Shown here: positions 1-8,420 of the stretch, piece after piece | Layout of the letters: each line of letters starts with the position of its first letter | How positions within the stretch are numbered: the first letter of the stretch is position 1 | NCBI GenBank assembly: GCA_035528065.1 | Contig: DATKZH010000434.1 | Span: 1-64,000 of the forward strand | DNA length: 64,000 nt | Origin: DATKZH01 sp035528065 | Lineage (GTDB): Bacteria; Planctomycetota; Planctomycetia; Pirellulales; Thermoguttaceae | Reading direction: 5' to 3' | The notes under the pieces: model-generated | What the model was told of the DNA's origin: nothing | The model's database searches: none | The model's input: only the letters and a program-made list of their open reading frames with translations | Program-made: the position numbers and the translations under genes

Positions 1-143
1 ACCTTACCTGCGGGCAGTCCACTCGGTGTACCGAGGCGTAGCGAACGGATAACCTGAGGAACCGAATGCGTTAATCGCGCACGTTCGGGTCTGTGGGAGC
101 CCCGGGCGGGCAACCGCCCGGGGCCACCCGGTCCGGAACTCCA
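1..143 (+). mobile_element. 3' remnant of a group II intron (domains V-VI)
   Basis: About 33 nt at 59-91 has the layout of group II intron domain V: a GAACCG 5' strand, a GCG..CGC middle helix, and a CGTTCGGGTC return strand. It is followed by a GC-rich hairpin at 100-123, with 10-bp arms and a GCAA tetraloop, that fits the domain V/VI region. The usual catalytic triad AGC (CGC in class C introns) reads AAC here, so splicing competence is doubtful. No reverse transcriptase frame is visible because the window starts here. The call rests on remembered domain V consensus and was not searched. An alternative is an unrelated structured repeat. The right boundary is approximate. Confidence 0.5.
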
Positions 144-243
144 GTGCCACAATCGCATGGTAGGGCGCTTGTGCGCCAGACGCAACCCTCGCGCTGCGGC
201 GGGGCTACCGCATGGCCTGGTGAGCAAGTCCCGTCCGGCTCGC

Positions 244-1563
244 CTACCACTCGATGGAGATCGCCGCGGTGGTAACGCCGGCGCCCACGGAGCAGAGGAT
301 GAGCTTGTCGCCGGGCTCGAGGGAGTCTTCGACTTCGATCAGGGCCAGGGGAATGCTGGCGCTGGAGGTGTTGCCCACCCGCTCGACGTTCAGGTAGAAG
401 CGCTGGAACGGGATTCCCGACCGCTTGGCGGCGGCCTTGAGGATGCGGCCGTTGGCCTGATGGGGAATGATCCACCGGGTCTCGGCCGGGCTCCAACCGG
501 TCTTGGCGATCGCGTTGTGAATGATCGTGGCGAAGCTCTCGGTGGCGAACCGGAACATCGCTTGCCCGTCCATGCGGATCCAGGGGTCGATGTTCCCGTA
601 GCCGTTGGCAATCACGTAGCCCGGCTCGTCGCGGCGGGCCATGTGGAGTCCGCGGGTGTCGGCCCCGAGGATCACTTCCCGGATGCGATGTCCGCCTTCG
701 CCCGCGGAGATGATCGCCGCCCCGGCCGCATCGCCGAAGATGAAGCAGGTGGCCCGGTCGGACCGGTCGAGAAGCCGGGACTGGAGGTCGACCCCCACGG
801 TGAGCACGTTCTTGGCCATCCCGGAGACGATCATCCCCCGGGCCATGGACACGCCGTAGAGCCAGCCCGAGCAGGCGGCGTTCAGGTCGAACGCGGGGAT
901 GGTGCCCAGGCTGAGGCGGTCCTGGAGGATGCAGGCGGTAGAGGGCATGGCCACGTCGGGCGTGGTGGTGGCGAGGATGATGGCGTCGACGTCCTTGGTG
1001 CCGATCCCCGCCTTGCGGATCGCCTCGAGGGAGGCGGCGTGGGCCATGTCGGAGGGCTTTTCGTCTTCATCCGCCCAGCGGCGCTCGCGGATGCCGGTCA
1101 CCTGATAGACGTAGTCGGCGGTGATCTCCGGGAAGTTCTCGACCAGCTCGGCGTTGGTGACGACCCGCTTGGGCAGGTAGCTGCCCAAGCCCAGAACCGA
1201 CACCGCCTGGGCGATTTGCCCTTGTGTATCGCTTGGGCGGGCAATCACGTGCGGAAAGCCGACCTCCGTGGCGGTGGCGGCCGGCGGGATCCAGTCCTTC
1301 ATGCTCTGGTCGGAGGTCTCAATCTCCATCACGGGCTCGTCGTAGGAGACCGTCTCGCCCTCCAATCGCAGGAGCCGAATCACCAGGCCGCTCGACGGCG
1401 CCTCGAAGTCGAAGACCGACTTGGCGCTGTCGACCTGGGCCAGGACTTGCCCCTTTTCGAAATGGTCGCCTTCCGAGATACACCACTCGATGATCGTCGC
1501 CTCGGTCTCGGCGGCGCCTTGAGCGGGCAGATACAGCGATAGGCGGAAAGCTTTTTCGTCCAT
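244..1563 (-). CDS. Lipoyl domain fused to 3-oxoacyl-ACP synthase III (KASIII/FabH-like)
   Basis: The protein has 439 residues. The first ~85 form a biotinyl/lipoyl attachment domain with the modified-lysine context DSAKSVFDFEAP (K48). A short linker leads to a complete thiolase-fold KASIII domain from about residue 110, with the full triad Cys231 (AACSG), His368 (IPHQAN) and Asn398 (VGNTSS). KASIII enzymes condense an acyl starter with malonyl-ACP. A lipoyl domain on such an enzyme is not the standard architecture. The start is ATG at 1563; a longer frame upstream only reads through the duplicated gene junction. The E1 dehydrogenase lies just upstream on the same strand. I infer that E1 acylates the lipoyl arm and the KASIII domain takes the acyl group directly. 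No E2 acyltransferase domain is visible. Confidence 0.88.
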   Translation of the reverse strand: MDEKAFRLSLYLPAQGAAETEATIIEWCISEGDHFEKGQVLAQVDSAKSVFDFEAPSSGLVIRLLRLEGETVSYDEPVMEIETSDQSMKDWIPPAATATEVGFPHVIARPSDTQGQIAQAVSVLGLGSYLPKRVVTNAELVENFPEITADYVYQVTGIRERRWADEDEKPSDMAHAASLEAIRKAGIGTKDVDAIILATTTPDVAMPSTACILQDRLSLGTIPAFDLNAACSGWLYGVSMARGMIVSGMAKNVLTVGVDLQSRLLDRSDRATCFIFGDAAGAAIISAGEGGHRIREVILGADTRGLHMARRDEPGYVIANGYGNIDPWIRMDGQAMFRFATESFATIIHNAIAKTGWSPAETRWIIPHQANGRILKAAAKRSGIPFQRFYLNVERVGNTSSASIPLALIEVEDSLEPGDKLILCSVGAGVTTAAISIEW

Positions 1564-1704
1564 CAGCTCTCGCTCTTGGTGAGCATTGGTTCGCGCTCTC
1601 GCGCGGGTCTCCCGACCGCGCACCGCTTCTCGGCGAGGTCAGGAGACCTCCGCCGAGCGCACGTCTTCATCCATCAACTCTCGCTCTTGGCGAGCATCTG
1701 TTCG
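1554..1704. repeat. Direct duplication of the E1/KASIII gene junction
   Basis: Two direct copies (1554-1593 and 1665-1704) are about 88% identical over the 33 bp from CATCA to TTCG, and lie 111 bp apart. Each carries, on the minus strand, the same E1-like C-terminus (MLTKSES or MLAKSES), then TGATG, then a start coding MDE. In the right copy this is the real end of E1, followed by a dead 11-codon MDEDVRSAEVS frame. In the left copy it is a dead MLTKSES fragment followed by the real MDEK start of the KASIII gene. The two genes probably once overlapped by ATGA, and a local duplication separated them. Confidence 0.8.
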
Positions 1705-3809
1705 ATGCCCGCTTCGATTCGATCCGGATTCGGTCGGTGGTGCGATTCCAGCTCCGGGGCGAAGGGGACCGGCACGTCGGGCGCCGCGATGAGCTGGGGC
1801 GGGCGCTTCAGCGCGGCGAAGGCTTGGCGGACCACCAAGGAGATGATCCGGTCGCCCAATCCCTGGGTCTCCCCGCATTCCTGAGCCACCAGGAGCCGCC
1901 CCGTCTTCTGGACCGACTTGACGATTGGCGCGATCTCCAACGGCTGGAGCACGAAGGGATTCCAGACCTCGACGGAACGGCCCGAGCGGGCCACGGCGGC
2001 CAGCGCGTCGTGGACCATCGCGCCGGTGGCGACCAGCGTCAGCTCGGTGCCTTCGGTGTATCGACGCGGCCGCCAAACGGACCGCAAGTCTCCGTCGAAA
2101 TCGATCTGGCCGGCCTTGCTCCAATAGAGGAGCTTGTGCTCGAACACCAGGCAGGGGTTTCGGTCGTAGAAGCCGGCGACCAGGGCCTCGAAGGTCTCTT
2201 GGGGCGTAGCCGGGTAGAGGAGCTTCAGGCCGGGGAATCGCGACCAGAGGCCTTCGTACTCGCCCGAGTGAAATCCACCCATAGTCAGCCCGCCGCCGCA
2301 CGGCAAGCGGAGCAGAATGGGCACCGGCGAGCCCGAGCGGAAATACCACGTTCCGGCGTTGAGCCCTAGCTGCGTGACGGCCTCCGTGGAGAAGTCGGCG
2401 AACTGGAACTCGAGGATCGGCAGGGCGCCGACCTGGGATGCGCCGATGGCGAAGCCGACCAGGCCCGACTCGCAGATCGGCATGTCGATCACGCGGCCCG
2501 GACCGTGCCGGTCGATGAGCCCCTTGCAGGTCTTGAACGCCGAGCCGTAGGTGCCGACGTCGAGCCCGGCCAGGAAGGACCGCGGATTGTTCGCCAGGAT
2601 GTAGTCCAGGGCGCGATTCACCGCGTCTCCATTCTTGACTCGCTGGGCGGAGAACGGCTTGACGGTCGGCCTCGCGCCGGTCGCGTACGCCTTCCAGCTC
2701 TGCTTGGGCGGGGTGGGGCGGGCGACCCCGAGGCCCTTGGTGACGGTTCGCTGGACTTCCTCCTCGACCTCCGCCTCCCACCGGGAGATCTCTGAGTCGG
2801 ATACCCCAAACCGGCCCTGGAGAAGCCGGCGCGTGTTGGGCACGGGGTCGCGGCGACGCCACTGGCGCATCTTCTCCTCGGGCACGTACTGGGCCTTGTC
2901 GTACGCGGCGTGGCCGTGCAGCCGGAGCGTCATGCACTCGATGAGCGTGGGGGCCGGTTTCTCGCGCATGGCGTCCAACGCGTCCCAGACGGCCGAATAG
3001 ACCTCCCAGGCATTCGTGCCGTCGATCGTACGGCCCGAAATGCCGTAACCGTGGGCCCGGTCGGAAAGGTGCTCGCAGCGGTACTGCGCACTGGTCGGCG
3101 TGGAGAAGGAATAGTGGTTGTTTTCAACCAAAAACAACACCGGTGCCTCGTGGACCGACGCGATGTTCAATGCCTCGTGAAACTCGCCCGTGCTGCTGCC
3201 GCCGTCCCCAATCACCGCCAGCCCGAACACCTCCTCGCCGTGACGGCGGGCCGCCCAAGTGCCCCCCACCACGGTGCTGAGCATCTTGCCCAAATGGCTG
3301 ATCATCGGGAAACGACGACGGGCCGCGTCGCCGTGATGGACGTTCCCCTCGCGGGCGTGCGTGGGGCTTTCGACGTTGGCCAGATACTGGCAGACCAACT
3401 GATAGGGCGTGGCTCCCAGCAGCAGATGGGCCGCGAAGTCGCGGTGCAAGAGCGAGACGACGTCTCTGCCCGGTCGAAACGGAAGCGCCATCCCTACCGT
3501 GGTCGCCTCGTTGCCGACGCTGATCGTCACCGTTCCTCGGACGTAGCCCTTCTGGAATAGCTCCAGCAAGCGTTCCTCCAGCCGCCGAGACAAGTACATC
3601 ATCGGGTAGGCAAACCGGTAGAACGCTTCCTCGGACAACTTCTCCGGAAAACGGACCGGGCCGGCGATCGAACCGTCGATCCGCAGAGACCGTCGGCGGA
3701 ACGTTTCCGCGGTGCCTGGGGATACCGACGACTTGCCCGTGTCGCGGGGACGAGCGGGGGCGTCGACCGTCAGATCACCGAGTCGTCGGCTTTCCGTATT
3801 GGACGCCAC
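1674..3809 (-). CDS. Fused E1 alpha/beta thiamine-diphosphate 2-oxoacid dehydrogenase
   Basis: This 711-residue protein joins E1 alpha (about 50-330) and E1 beta (from about 385) of a branched-chain/acetoin/pyruvate-type dehydrogenase. The TPP/Mg motif runs from GDGGSS near residue 198 to VENN near 229. The beta half has the transketolase pyrimidine-binding and C-terminal regions (ICESGLVGFAIG, GGFHSGEYEG). E1 decarboxylates a 2-oxoacid and reductively acylates a lipoyl lysine. The start is GTG at 3809, with AGAAAGG about 8 nt upstream. The next gene supplies a lipoyl domain on a KASIII rather than on an E2, so the pair looks like a dedicated acyl-loading system. Substrate cannot be read from sequence; branched-chain 2-oxoacid is the nearest family. 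Confidence 0.88.
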   Translation of the reverse strand: MASNTESRRLGDLTVDAPARPRDTGKSSVSPGTAETFRRRSLRIDGSIAGPVRFPEKLSEEAFYRFAYPMMYLSRRLEERLLELFQKGYVRGTVTISVGNEATTVGMALPFRPGRDVVSLLHRDFAAHLLLGATPYQLVCQYLANVESPTHAREGNVHHGDAARRRFPMISHLGKMLSTVVGGTWAARRHGEEVFGLAVIGDGGSSTGEFHEALNIASVHEAPVLFLVENNHYSFSTPTSAQYRCEHLSDRAHGYGISGRTIDGTNAWEVYSAVWDALDAMREKPAPTLIECMTLRLHGHAAYDKAQYVPEEKMRQWRRRDPVPNTRRLLQGRFGVSDSEISRWEAEVEEEVQRTVTKGLGVARPTPPKQSWKAYATGARPTVKPFSAQRVKNGDAVNRALDYILANNPRSFLAGLDVGTYGSAFKTCKGLIDRHGPGRVIDMPICESGLVGFAIGASQVGALPILEFQFADFSTEAVTQLGLNAGTWYFRSGSPVPILLRLPCGGGLTMGGFHSGEYEGLWSRFPGLKLLYPATPQETFEALVAGFYDRNPCLVFEHKLLYWSKAGQIDFDGDLRSVWRPRRYTEGTELTLVATGAMVHDALAAVARSGRSVEVWNPFVLQPLEIAPIVKSVQKTGRLLVAQECGETQGLGDRIISLVVRQAFAALKRPPQLIAAPDVPVPFAPELESHHRPNPDRIEAGIEQMLAKSES

Positions 3810-4285
3810 TTGAAATGCCTTTCTCGCGCGAGGCGCTTCTCAAACCCGACGGAGCTCCGCCACGCCCAGCCAATGCGGAGACTCGACTCCCGGCCGCTTG
3901 CCCCGCCAAGCTCCGCAGTGTACACGGAGTCTATGATAAGGGGTCGGAAGCCGAGGGAGAAGAGACAACAACCTTGGAAGGGGGGCGACAGCGGCGAAAG
4001 GAGACATCGGCGAGCGATTGTAGCGATGTCGGGGAACAGCGTCACTGGCAAATGGCCCGGTTTTCTGGGCAAGCTGGGACGGTCACGCCAACCGTAGCGA
4101 CAGCCTGATCGCTATGGTGCGGGGTATCTTGGGCAGAAACAAGAAAAACGCGGGCTGGTTCCGTGCAACGTCTCAACCCGCCCGGATCGCCTGTCGAAAA
4201 CACATCTTCACCCCCTCGTTCCTCGGCTCTGCCGGGGAACGAGCCGCACCCCATCGCGATAGGGGTCCAATTCCACTCACAAGGG
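3810..4285. other. Intergenic region, 476 bp, with one palindromic repeat
   Basis: No convincing gene on either strand. It separates the E1 start from the end of the GTPase pair, so it should carry the E1/KASIII promoter. A TATCAT-like box on the minus strand near 3933-3938 is the only hint, and no good -35 accompanies it. A palindromic repeat lies at 4215-4243. Confidence 0.5.
4215..4243. repeat. REP-like palindrome, CGTTCC family
   Basis: A 13-bp inverted repeat (CTCGTTCCTCGGC pairing with GCCGGGGAACGAG, one G-T wobble) encloses a 3-nt TCT loop. The same design, a CGTTCC arm with a 3-nt loop, recurs at 11871-11895 and 33683-33707. Confidence 0.75.
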
Positions 4286-5836
4286 CTACCGTGCTCGGCC
4301 GCGTGCCCAGACTCCCCCAGCTTTGAGGAGCACGCGCCCGGAATTGACGGCCTGGCGCCAAAGCCGGTGCCAGGTCTCTTCTTCGTGGTACTGGCGCAGA
4401 CATCGGAGGTACTTCACGCGCTGCGCCTCCGAGGCCGTCTGCAAAATGACCGGCGCCAGCCCTTCCTCCACGTTGTACGTCTCGTCCGGCTTCAGACACA
4501 CCGGCACCACGGACTGCTCCGCCCGAAGCGCGAGATCCTCCTCGACCGCCCGGGCCGCTTCGAGAATCTGCGCTGCCTTGGCCCCGGACGGCTTCGTCAA
4601 ATCGTACGGCGGGTTCCACTCTGAGAGCGGACGGAGTTGGTCGACGTGCGTCAGGACCACGACCAGCGGCGGCATCATCCGATCGGGCTGCTCTTCGAGC
4701 GACGCCCGAATCCGGTCGAGCAGACGCCGGTCGGGACCCCGCGCTGCGGACGTCGCCGAGCAGACCACCAGCAGCAAGTCGCAATCGAGGATCTGCTTTC
4801 GCAACTCGTCAAAGGGATCGTCCGGTCCTTCGACTTTCTCGTATCCGGCCGTATCGAGGATGATCGCCCGGGCGATACCGTCCCGCTCCAGGACATAGGG
4901 CTCGACGTATTGCGTGGTCGGCACCACGTCGACGGCGGCCCGCACCTCGCCGAACAGGGCGTTCACGAGGCTCGACTTGCCCGACTTCACCTGCCCCAGG
5001 ACCAGGATCCTAAGCGGCTCCTCTTCCAGCTTGGCGCCCTGGGCCTCGGCACGTTGGGCGTCGCGTTGGGACTGGCGGGACTGATAATCGGCGAAGGCGA
5101 CGTCGTCGAGCACCAGGTGGCCGCCGTACAACTGGATGGCGTAGTAGCCCGCCCTGCGCACGCAGAACCCCTGGGCCCATCGACGGATGCCGCGGGCCGA
5201 CGTGTCCTGAAGCCGTCCGGTCGCAAGCTGGCGAATCTCCCGCAACAGCGCCCCGACGGGGTTGTACCCCAAACGTGCAACCCGGTACAGGAGAAAGGCC
5301 CCTCTGGCCCAAGCCGCCAGACGCCTCAGCCGCAGCAAGTCGCCCAACGTGAGGACGTGCGACCCCGGCACGTACTCAGAGGACGCCTTGCGAAGGTCGT
5401 AGGCGACCAGCTCGACCACCCGCAACACGTACGGCGCGGGAATCTCCAGCTCCGGGTGGCTTCTCTTGGGGTGATAGTGTCGGGCCACGGCCTGGAGCAC
5501 TTCGACCAGCACGCCCCACAGCGCCTGGGGACGATCCAGGGGGAGATCCTCACTCTCGACGCGCTGGGCGATCGCTTCGACGTCCTGCCAGGCGGCGTGG
5601 CCCGTCGGGGGCCAGGTCGGGGCCGGCTCGACGGTCGGGGAGATCGGGGGCATTCGCTTCGCCCGGAGCAACCGCGCCAAGCCCCATCCGGCCAGCGTCA
5701 GCGCCCCGCCTCCGCCCAGCCAGTACAAGAGCAGGCGGCGTTCGTACAGCCACACCGAGCCGGCCGCAAGCAGGACCACGTGCGGCAGCACGAGCAGGGC
5801 GAGCACCACAAGCCACCAGATCTTCACGTGCTTCAT
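4286..5836 (-). CDS. Membrane-associated Era/dynamin-like GTPase
   Basis: The 516-residue protein starts with two hydrophobic segments (about residues 5-25 and 30-50), so it is probably anchored in the inner membrane. A helical middle region leads to a GTPase domain with P-loop GQVKSGKSSL, G3 DTAGYE and G4-like THVD. The Thr-His in place of Asn-Lys at G4 is common in this group. ATG at 5836 overlaps the stop of the upstream GTPase gene as ATGA, so the two are probably translationally coupled. A longer frame adds 48 Arg-rich residues with no ribosome site and was not used. The cellular role is not known; relatives act in membrane or ribosome homeostasis. Confidence 0.82.
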   Translation of the reverse strand: MKHVKIWWLVVLALLVLPHVVLLAAGSVWLYERRLLLYWLGGGGALTLAGWGLARLLRAKRMPPISPTVEPAPTWPPTGHAAWQDVEAIAQRVESEDLPLDRPQALWGVLVEVLQAVARHYHPKRSHPELEIPAPYVLRVVELVAYDLRKASSEYVPGSHVLTLGDLLRLRRLAAWARGAFLLYRVARLGYNPVGALLREIRQLATGRLQDTSARGIRRWAQGFCVRRAGYYAIQLYGGHLVLDDVAFADYQSRQSQRDAQRAEAQGAKLEEEPLRILVLGQVKSGKSSLVNALFGEVRAAVDVVPTTQYVEPYVLERDGIARAIILDTAGYEKVEGPDDPFDELRKQILDCDLLLVVCSATSAARGPDRRLLDRIRASLEEQPDRMMPPLVVVLTHVDQLRPLSEWNPPYDLTKPSGAKAAQILEAARAVEEDLALRAEQSVVPVCLKPDETYNVEEGLAPVILQTASEAQRVKYLRCLRQYHEEETWHRLWRQAVNSGRVLLKAGGVWARGRAR

Positions 5837-7056
5837 CCGCTCGGCTCCTTCGGCGAAACCTGCCGCTTCAGGTGGAGGCGAAGCCAGCGCTCCCCTTTGC
5901 GAAACTCCTCGGCATACAGCTTGCGGATCGCTTTTCGGTCGGGCACGTCGCCGTCGAGAACGCGGCTGAAATACTCGCACAGGGCGCTACCCAGGGCGAA
6001 CGTGCTCGCCGCGGCGTAGAGGCCCGCCACGCCCGAGCCGAGCCCGGGAACCGGAATCAGCTTCAACAGCTCCCTCAGGCCCTGTCGCCCTAGGAAGCTG
6101 ATCCCCAAGGCGCTGGAGACCTCGGCCATCCGCTGGGGGCTCATCGGCTGCTCGTAGATCGAGGCGATCGTGTGGAACAGCTTGGTCTGGATCGCCAGGA
6201 CCAACGGGATGTCGATCATCGGGACCGGGACCGCGCCGGCGCCGCCTGCGGCCAGCGCGTAGAAGACGACGTGGGGCCGGGCCGTCCGAAACCGTTGATC
6301 TCGCAAGAGCCGCCGCGCCTCGCGGCTTTCGCGCAACATGGCCCAAAGCCCCATCGGCAGGGCCTCCTCGATGGCCGACCAAAGGGCGTCCAGCCCATAA
6401 TGCTCCGGCTCATAGCCGTCCTCGGGCAGCGTGAAGTCGACCGGCACGAAGCGGACCGGCCAGTCGGCGAACCACTCCCGCTCGGCGGCCAGCGAGCGGG
6501 CCAGGTCGTGCGGAACATGGGCGGGATACGGCGTTTGGGAAAAGGGGTATGGCTCCACGTGGCGCGTTTCCGGCCCGGGATACCCCTCGTGGAGAGAGGT
6601 CTGCACGACGATGACCGGCCATCGCGGGTGCGTCTTGAGGATCGACCGCAGCGCGGCCAGCACGCCCTGTTGGGCGTGATCCATGGCCTTCACGACCACG
6701 ATCAGCAGGTGGGCCTGCTTTTCGAACTGCCGCATGTCCTCGGCCGGATCGTAGTCGGCGTCGCCCAGCCCTCGCGTGTCCAGAAACCGCAGGAAGCACT
6801 CCTCTTCGCTGGGAAACGCATACAACTGGGCCGTGCGCGTGCAAGGCCGAAACCCGCTCCCAATCTCCGCCCGGCTGCTTCCGGTCAGTGCCCGAACCAG
6901 CGAAGTCTTGCCCGACTGGGCCTTCCCCAACAGCCAGAAGACGGGCACGGGCAGCGACTGCTTGGCCTGTTGGAGACGGCGCTGCAACTCCGCCTCGTCG
7001 ACTTTCGGCGTAGCGGCTCTTGCCAAAGCCTGCCAGAAACGGCGTTCTGATTTCAT
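5833..7056 (-). CDS. GTPase with DUF697-like membrane C-terminus
   Basis: The 407-residue protein carries a P-loop (GKAQSGKTSL) near residue 45 and a G3-like DTRGLGD, followed by a C-terminal half with hydrophobic helices (AAGGAGAVPVPMIDIP, then LIPVPGLGSGVAGLYAA) like those of the DUF697/YcjF group. It is cytoplasmic to membrane-associated. The chosen start is ATG at 7056, which has AGGTG 8 nt upstream; a GTG four codons earlier is inside that ribosome site. The stop overlaps the next GTPase start by 4 nt. Two such GTPases in tandem suggest a paired system, perhaps heterodimeric, but function is inference. Confidence 0.8.
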   Translation of the reverse strand: MKSERRFWQALARAATPKVDEAELQRRLQQAKQSLPVPVFWLLGKAQSGKTSLVRALTGSSRAEIGSGFRPCTRTAQLYAFPSEEECFLRFLDTRGLGDADYDPAEDMRQFEKQAHLLIVVVKAMDHAQQGVLAALRSILKTHPRWPVIVVQTSLHEGYPGPETRHVEPYPFSQTPYPAHVPHDLARSLAAEREWFADWPVRFVPVDFTLPEDGYEPEHYGLDALWSAIEEALPMGLWAMLRESREARRLLRDQRFRTARPHVVFYALAAGGAGAVPVPMIDIPLVLAIQTKLFHTIASIYEQPMSPQRMAEVSSALGISFLGRQGLRELLKLIPVPGLGSGVAGLYAAASTFALGSALCEYFSRVLDGDVPDRKAIRKLYAEEFRKGERWLRLHLKRQVSPKEPSG

Positions 7057-7338
7057 GGAAGGTGACACCTGGGCGGTTCCGACGGGGGGCGTTCATGCGG
7101 CCAGTGGGCGCATGCAAGTGTAACCTCTGCATCCAGACTTCGATACGTCGGCACAGCCCTACGGCTCGCAATGGCCGCTTGACATCAAGGGACATATTCG
7201 CCGAGAATCAGGTACTGAAGAAGCACTTTGTCCGACACGAATGTGTGCGCAATACGGCAAATGGGGCTTGTGCCGGAGACCTTGCACGCACCAGTTCAGG
7301 CAGCAGATTTCGACCTGTGTGTCGCACCTTGCACGGCC

Positions 7339-7992
7339 ATGATCGATCCAGCCTCCCAACACCCGGACTTGCAGCGGCTCGCCGAACGACTCGCGAGCAA
7401 CCTGGCGAGAGCCCACAATCTCGTCAGTATCTACCAGCTCTTGGCTGGCTCGACTCGTGGTCGACGCTCCGTGGGCGATACGGATGTCCTGCGCTCAGCA
7501 GTCGTTCTCATTCACGCTTCGCTGGAAGATTTCCTTCGGTCTCTTGCTCGCTCGTATCTCCCGAAAGCGCGTCCGGAAGTGATGAACGCGATCCCGCTAA
7601 AGGGGGGCGGCCGAAGTGGACGGCCTGGGAAGTTCTCGATGGGAGATCTTGCGGAACATCGCGGAAAAACGGTCGATGAACTCATTGAGGAGTCGATCGA
7701 GGCGTATCTTGACCGGTCGAACTATAATAATACGAGTGACATTGCAGCACTTCTGGCCAACCTGAACGTGGATGTCGAACCAGTGCGGCAGTTCTTCCCG
7801 GAACTCGACAGAATGATCGCACGTCGCCACCAAATAGTGCACCGCGCCGATTGCACCGCCGAAACTGGCCGCGGTCGGCACCGTGCGAGATCGCTCCGCG
7901 TGTCGGAAGTCGAGAGCTGGATCAACGTCGTCTCCAACTTCCATGGCTCCGTTCTCCTCCAGATTCAACTGAAGCAGGCACAGAATGTCTGA
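7339..7992 (+). CDS. HEPN-domain protein (RiboL-PSP-HEPN-like)
   Basis: The protein has 217 residues from ATG 7339. It is helical, with SLEDFLR (acidic residue 63) and the HEPN signature R-x4-H as RHQIVH (R163-H168). HEPN proteins are often endoribonucleases or partners in defence and toxin-antitoxin modules. The start is uncertain: ATG 7261 and TTG 7228 are also in frame, and none has a clear ribosome site. The gene overlaps the next ORF by 8 nt. Codon use is visibly less GC-biased than in neighbours (AATAATACG stretches), suggesting acquisition. Family assignment is by motif only. Confidence 0.72.
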   Translation: MIDPASQHPDLQRLAERLASNLARAHNLVSIYQLLAGSTRGRRSVGDTDVLRSAVVLIHASLEDFLRSLARSYLPKARPEVMNAIPLKGGGRSGRPGKFSMGDLAEHRGKTVDELIEESIEAYLDRSNYNNTSDIAALLANLNVDVEPVRQFFPELDRMIARRHQIVHRADCTAETGRGRHRARSLRVSEVESWINVVSNFHGSVLLQIQLKQAQNV

Positions 7993-8377
7993 TTCCACGA
8001 ACGTCAATTCCTTTTGGCTCGTCACATGCGAGTCTGCACGATCGCATGCCGCTTTGATGGCCGCGAGCTGCCGCCGGGAAGCCGCGGCCCTCATTCATCG
8101 CGAAGCAGACGCCTTCTGCAATCGCGAGCCTCCTGAAACGCAATCCGAGCTTTCGCACCGGCAGCGGCAGGCAATGTTCCTTGCATCCAGGATATCGAGT
8201 ATCGTACACGCCGACCTGATGGCTCGGAGTCACCCACACGTTGCGAATGAGATTCTCTCTGAGACCAGAGCTTTCCTCGATCGACTCGACCTTGACGACT
8301 CACCCTACAAGGAATCGATGGCGCTGACTTCTACGATCTCTGCCTTGTGCCACTCCGACATGATGCTGCGTCTGTGA
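7985..8377 (+). CDS. Small helical protein coupled to the HEPN gene
   Basis: The 130-residue protein is not recognised. It is predicted soluble and mostly helical, with recurrent H-x-D/H-x-E pairs (IHREAD, VHADLM, CHSDMM) that could bind metal. ATG at 7985 lies inside the end of the HEPN gene (8-nt overlap), so translation is probably coupled. Base composition matches the HEPN gene rather than its high-GC neighbours. Position and size fit an antitoxin or modulator of the HEPN protein, but this is inference from context. Confidence 0.6.
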   Translation: MSDSTNVNSFWLVTCESARSHAALMAASCRREAAALIHREADAFCNREPPETQSELSHRQRQAMFLASRISSIVHADLMARSHPHVANEILSETRAFLDRLDLDDSPYKESMALTSTISALCHSDMMLRL

Positions 8378-8420
8378 GCGGGACATAGAACTGCCCACAG
8401 GTCGTTCCACCGTCTCTGGT

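Noticed and set aside
5837..5980. N-terminal extension of the GTPase to 5980
   Set aside because: The extra residues overlap the upstream GTPase gene, are Arg-rich and lack a ribosome site; the ATGA overlap start is better.
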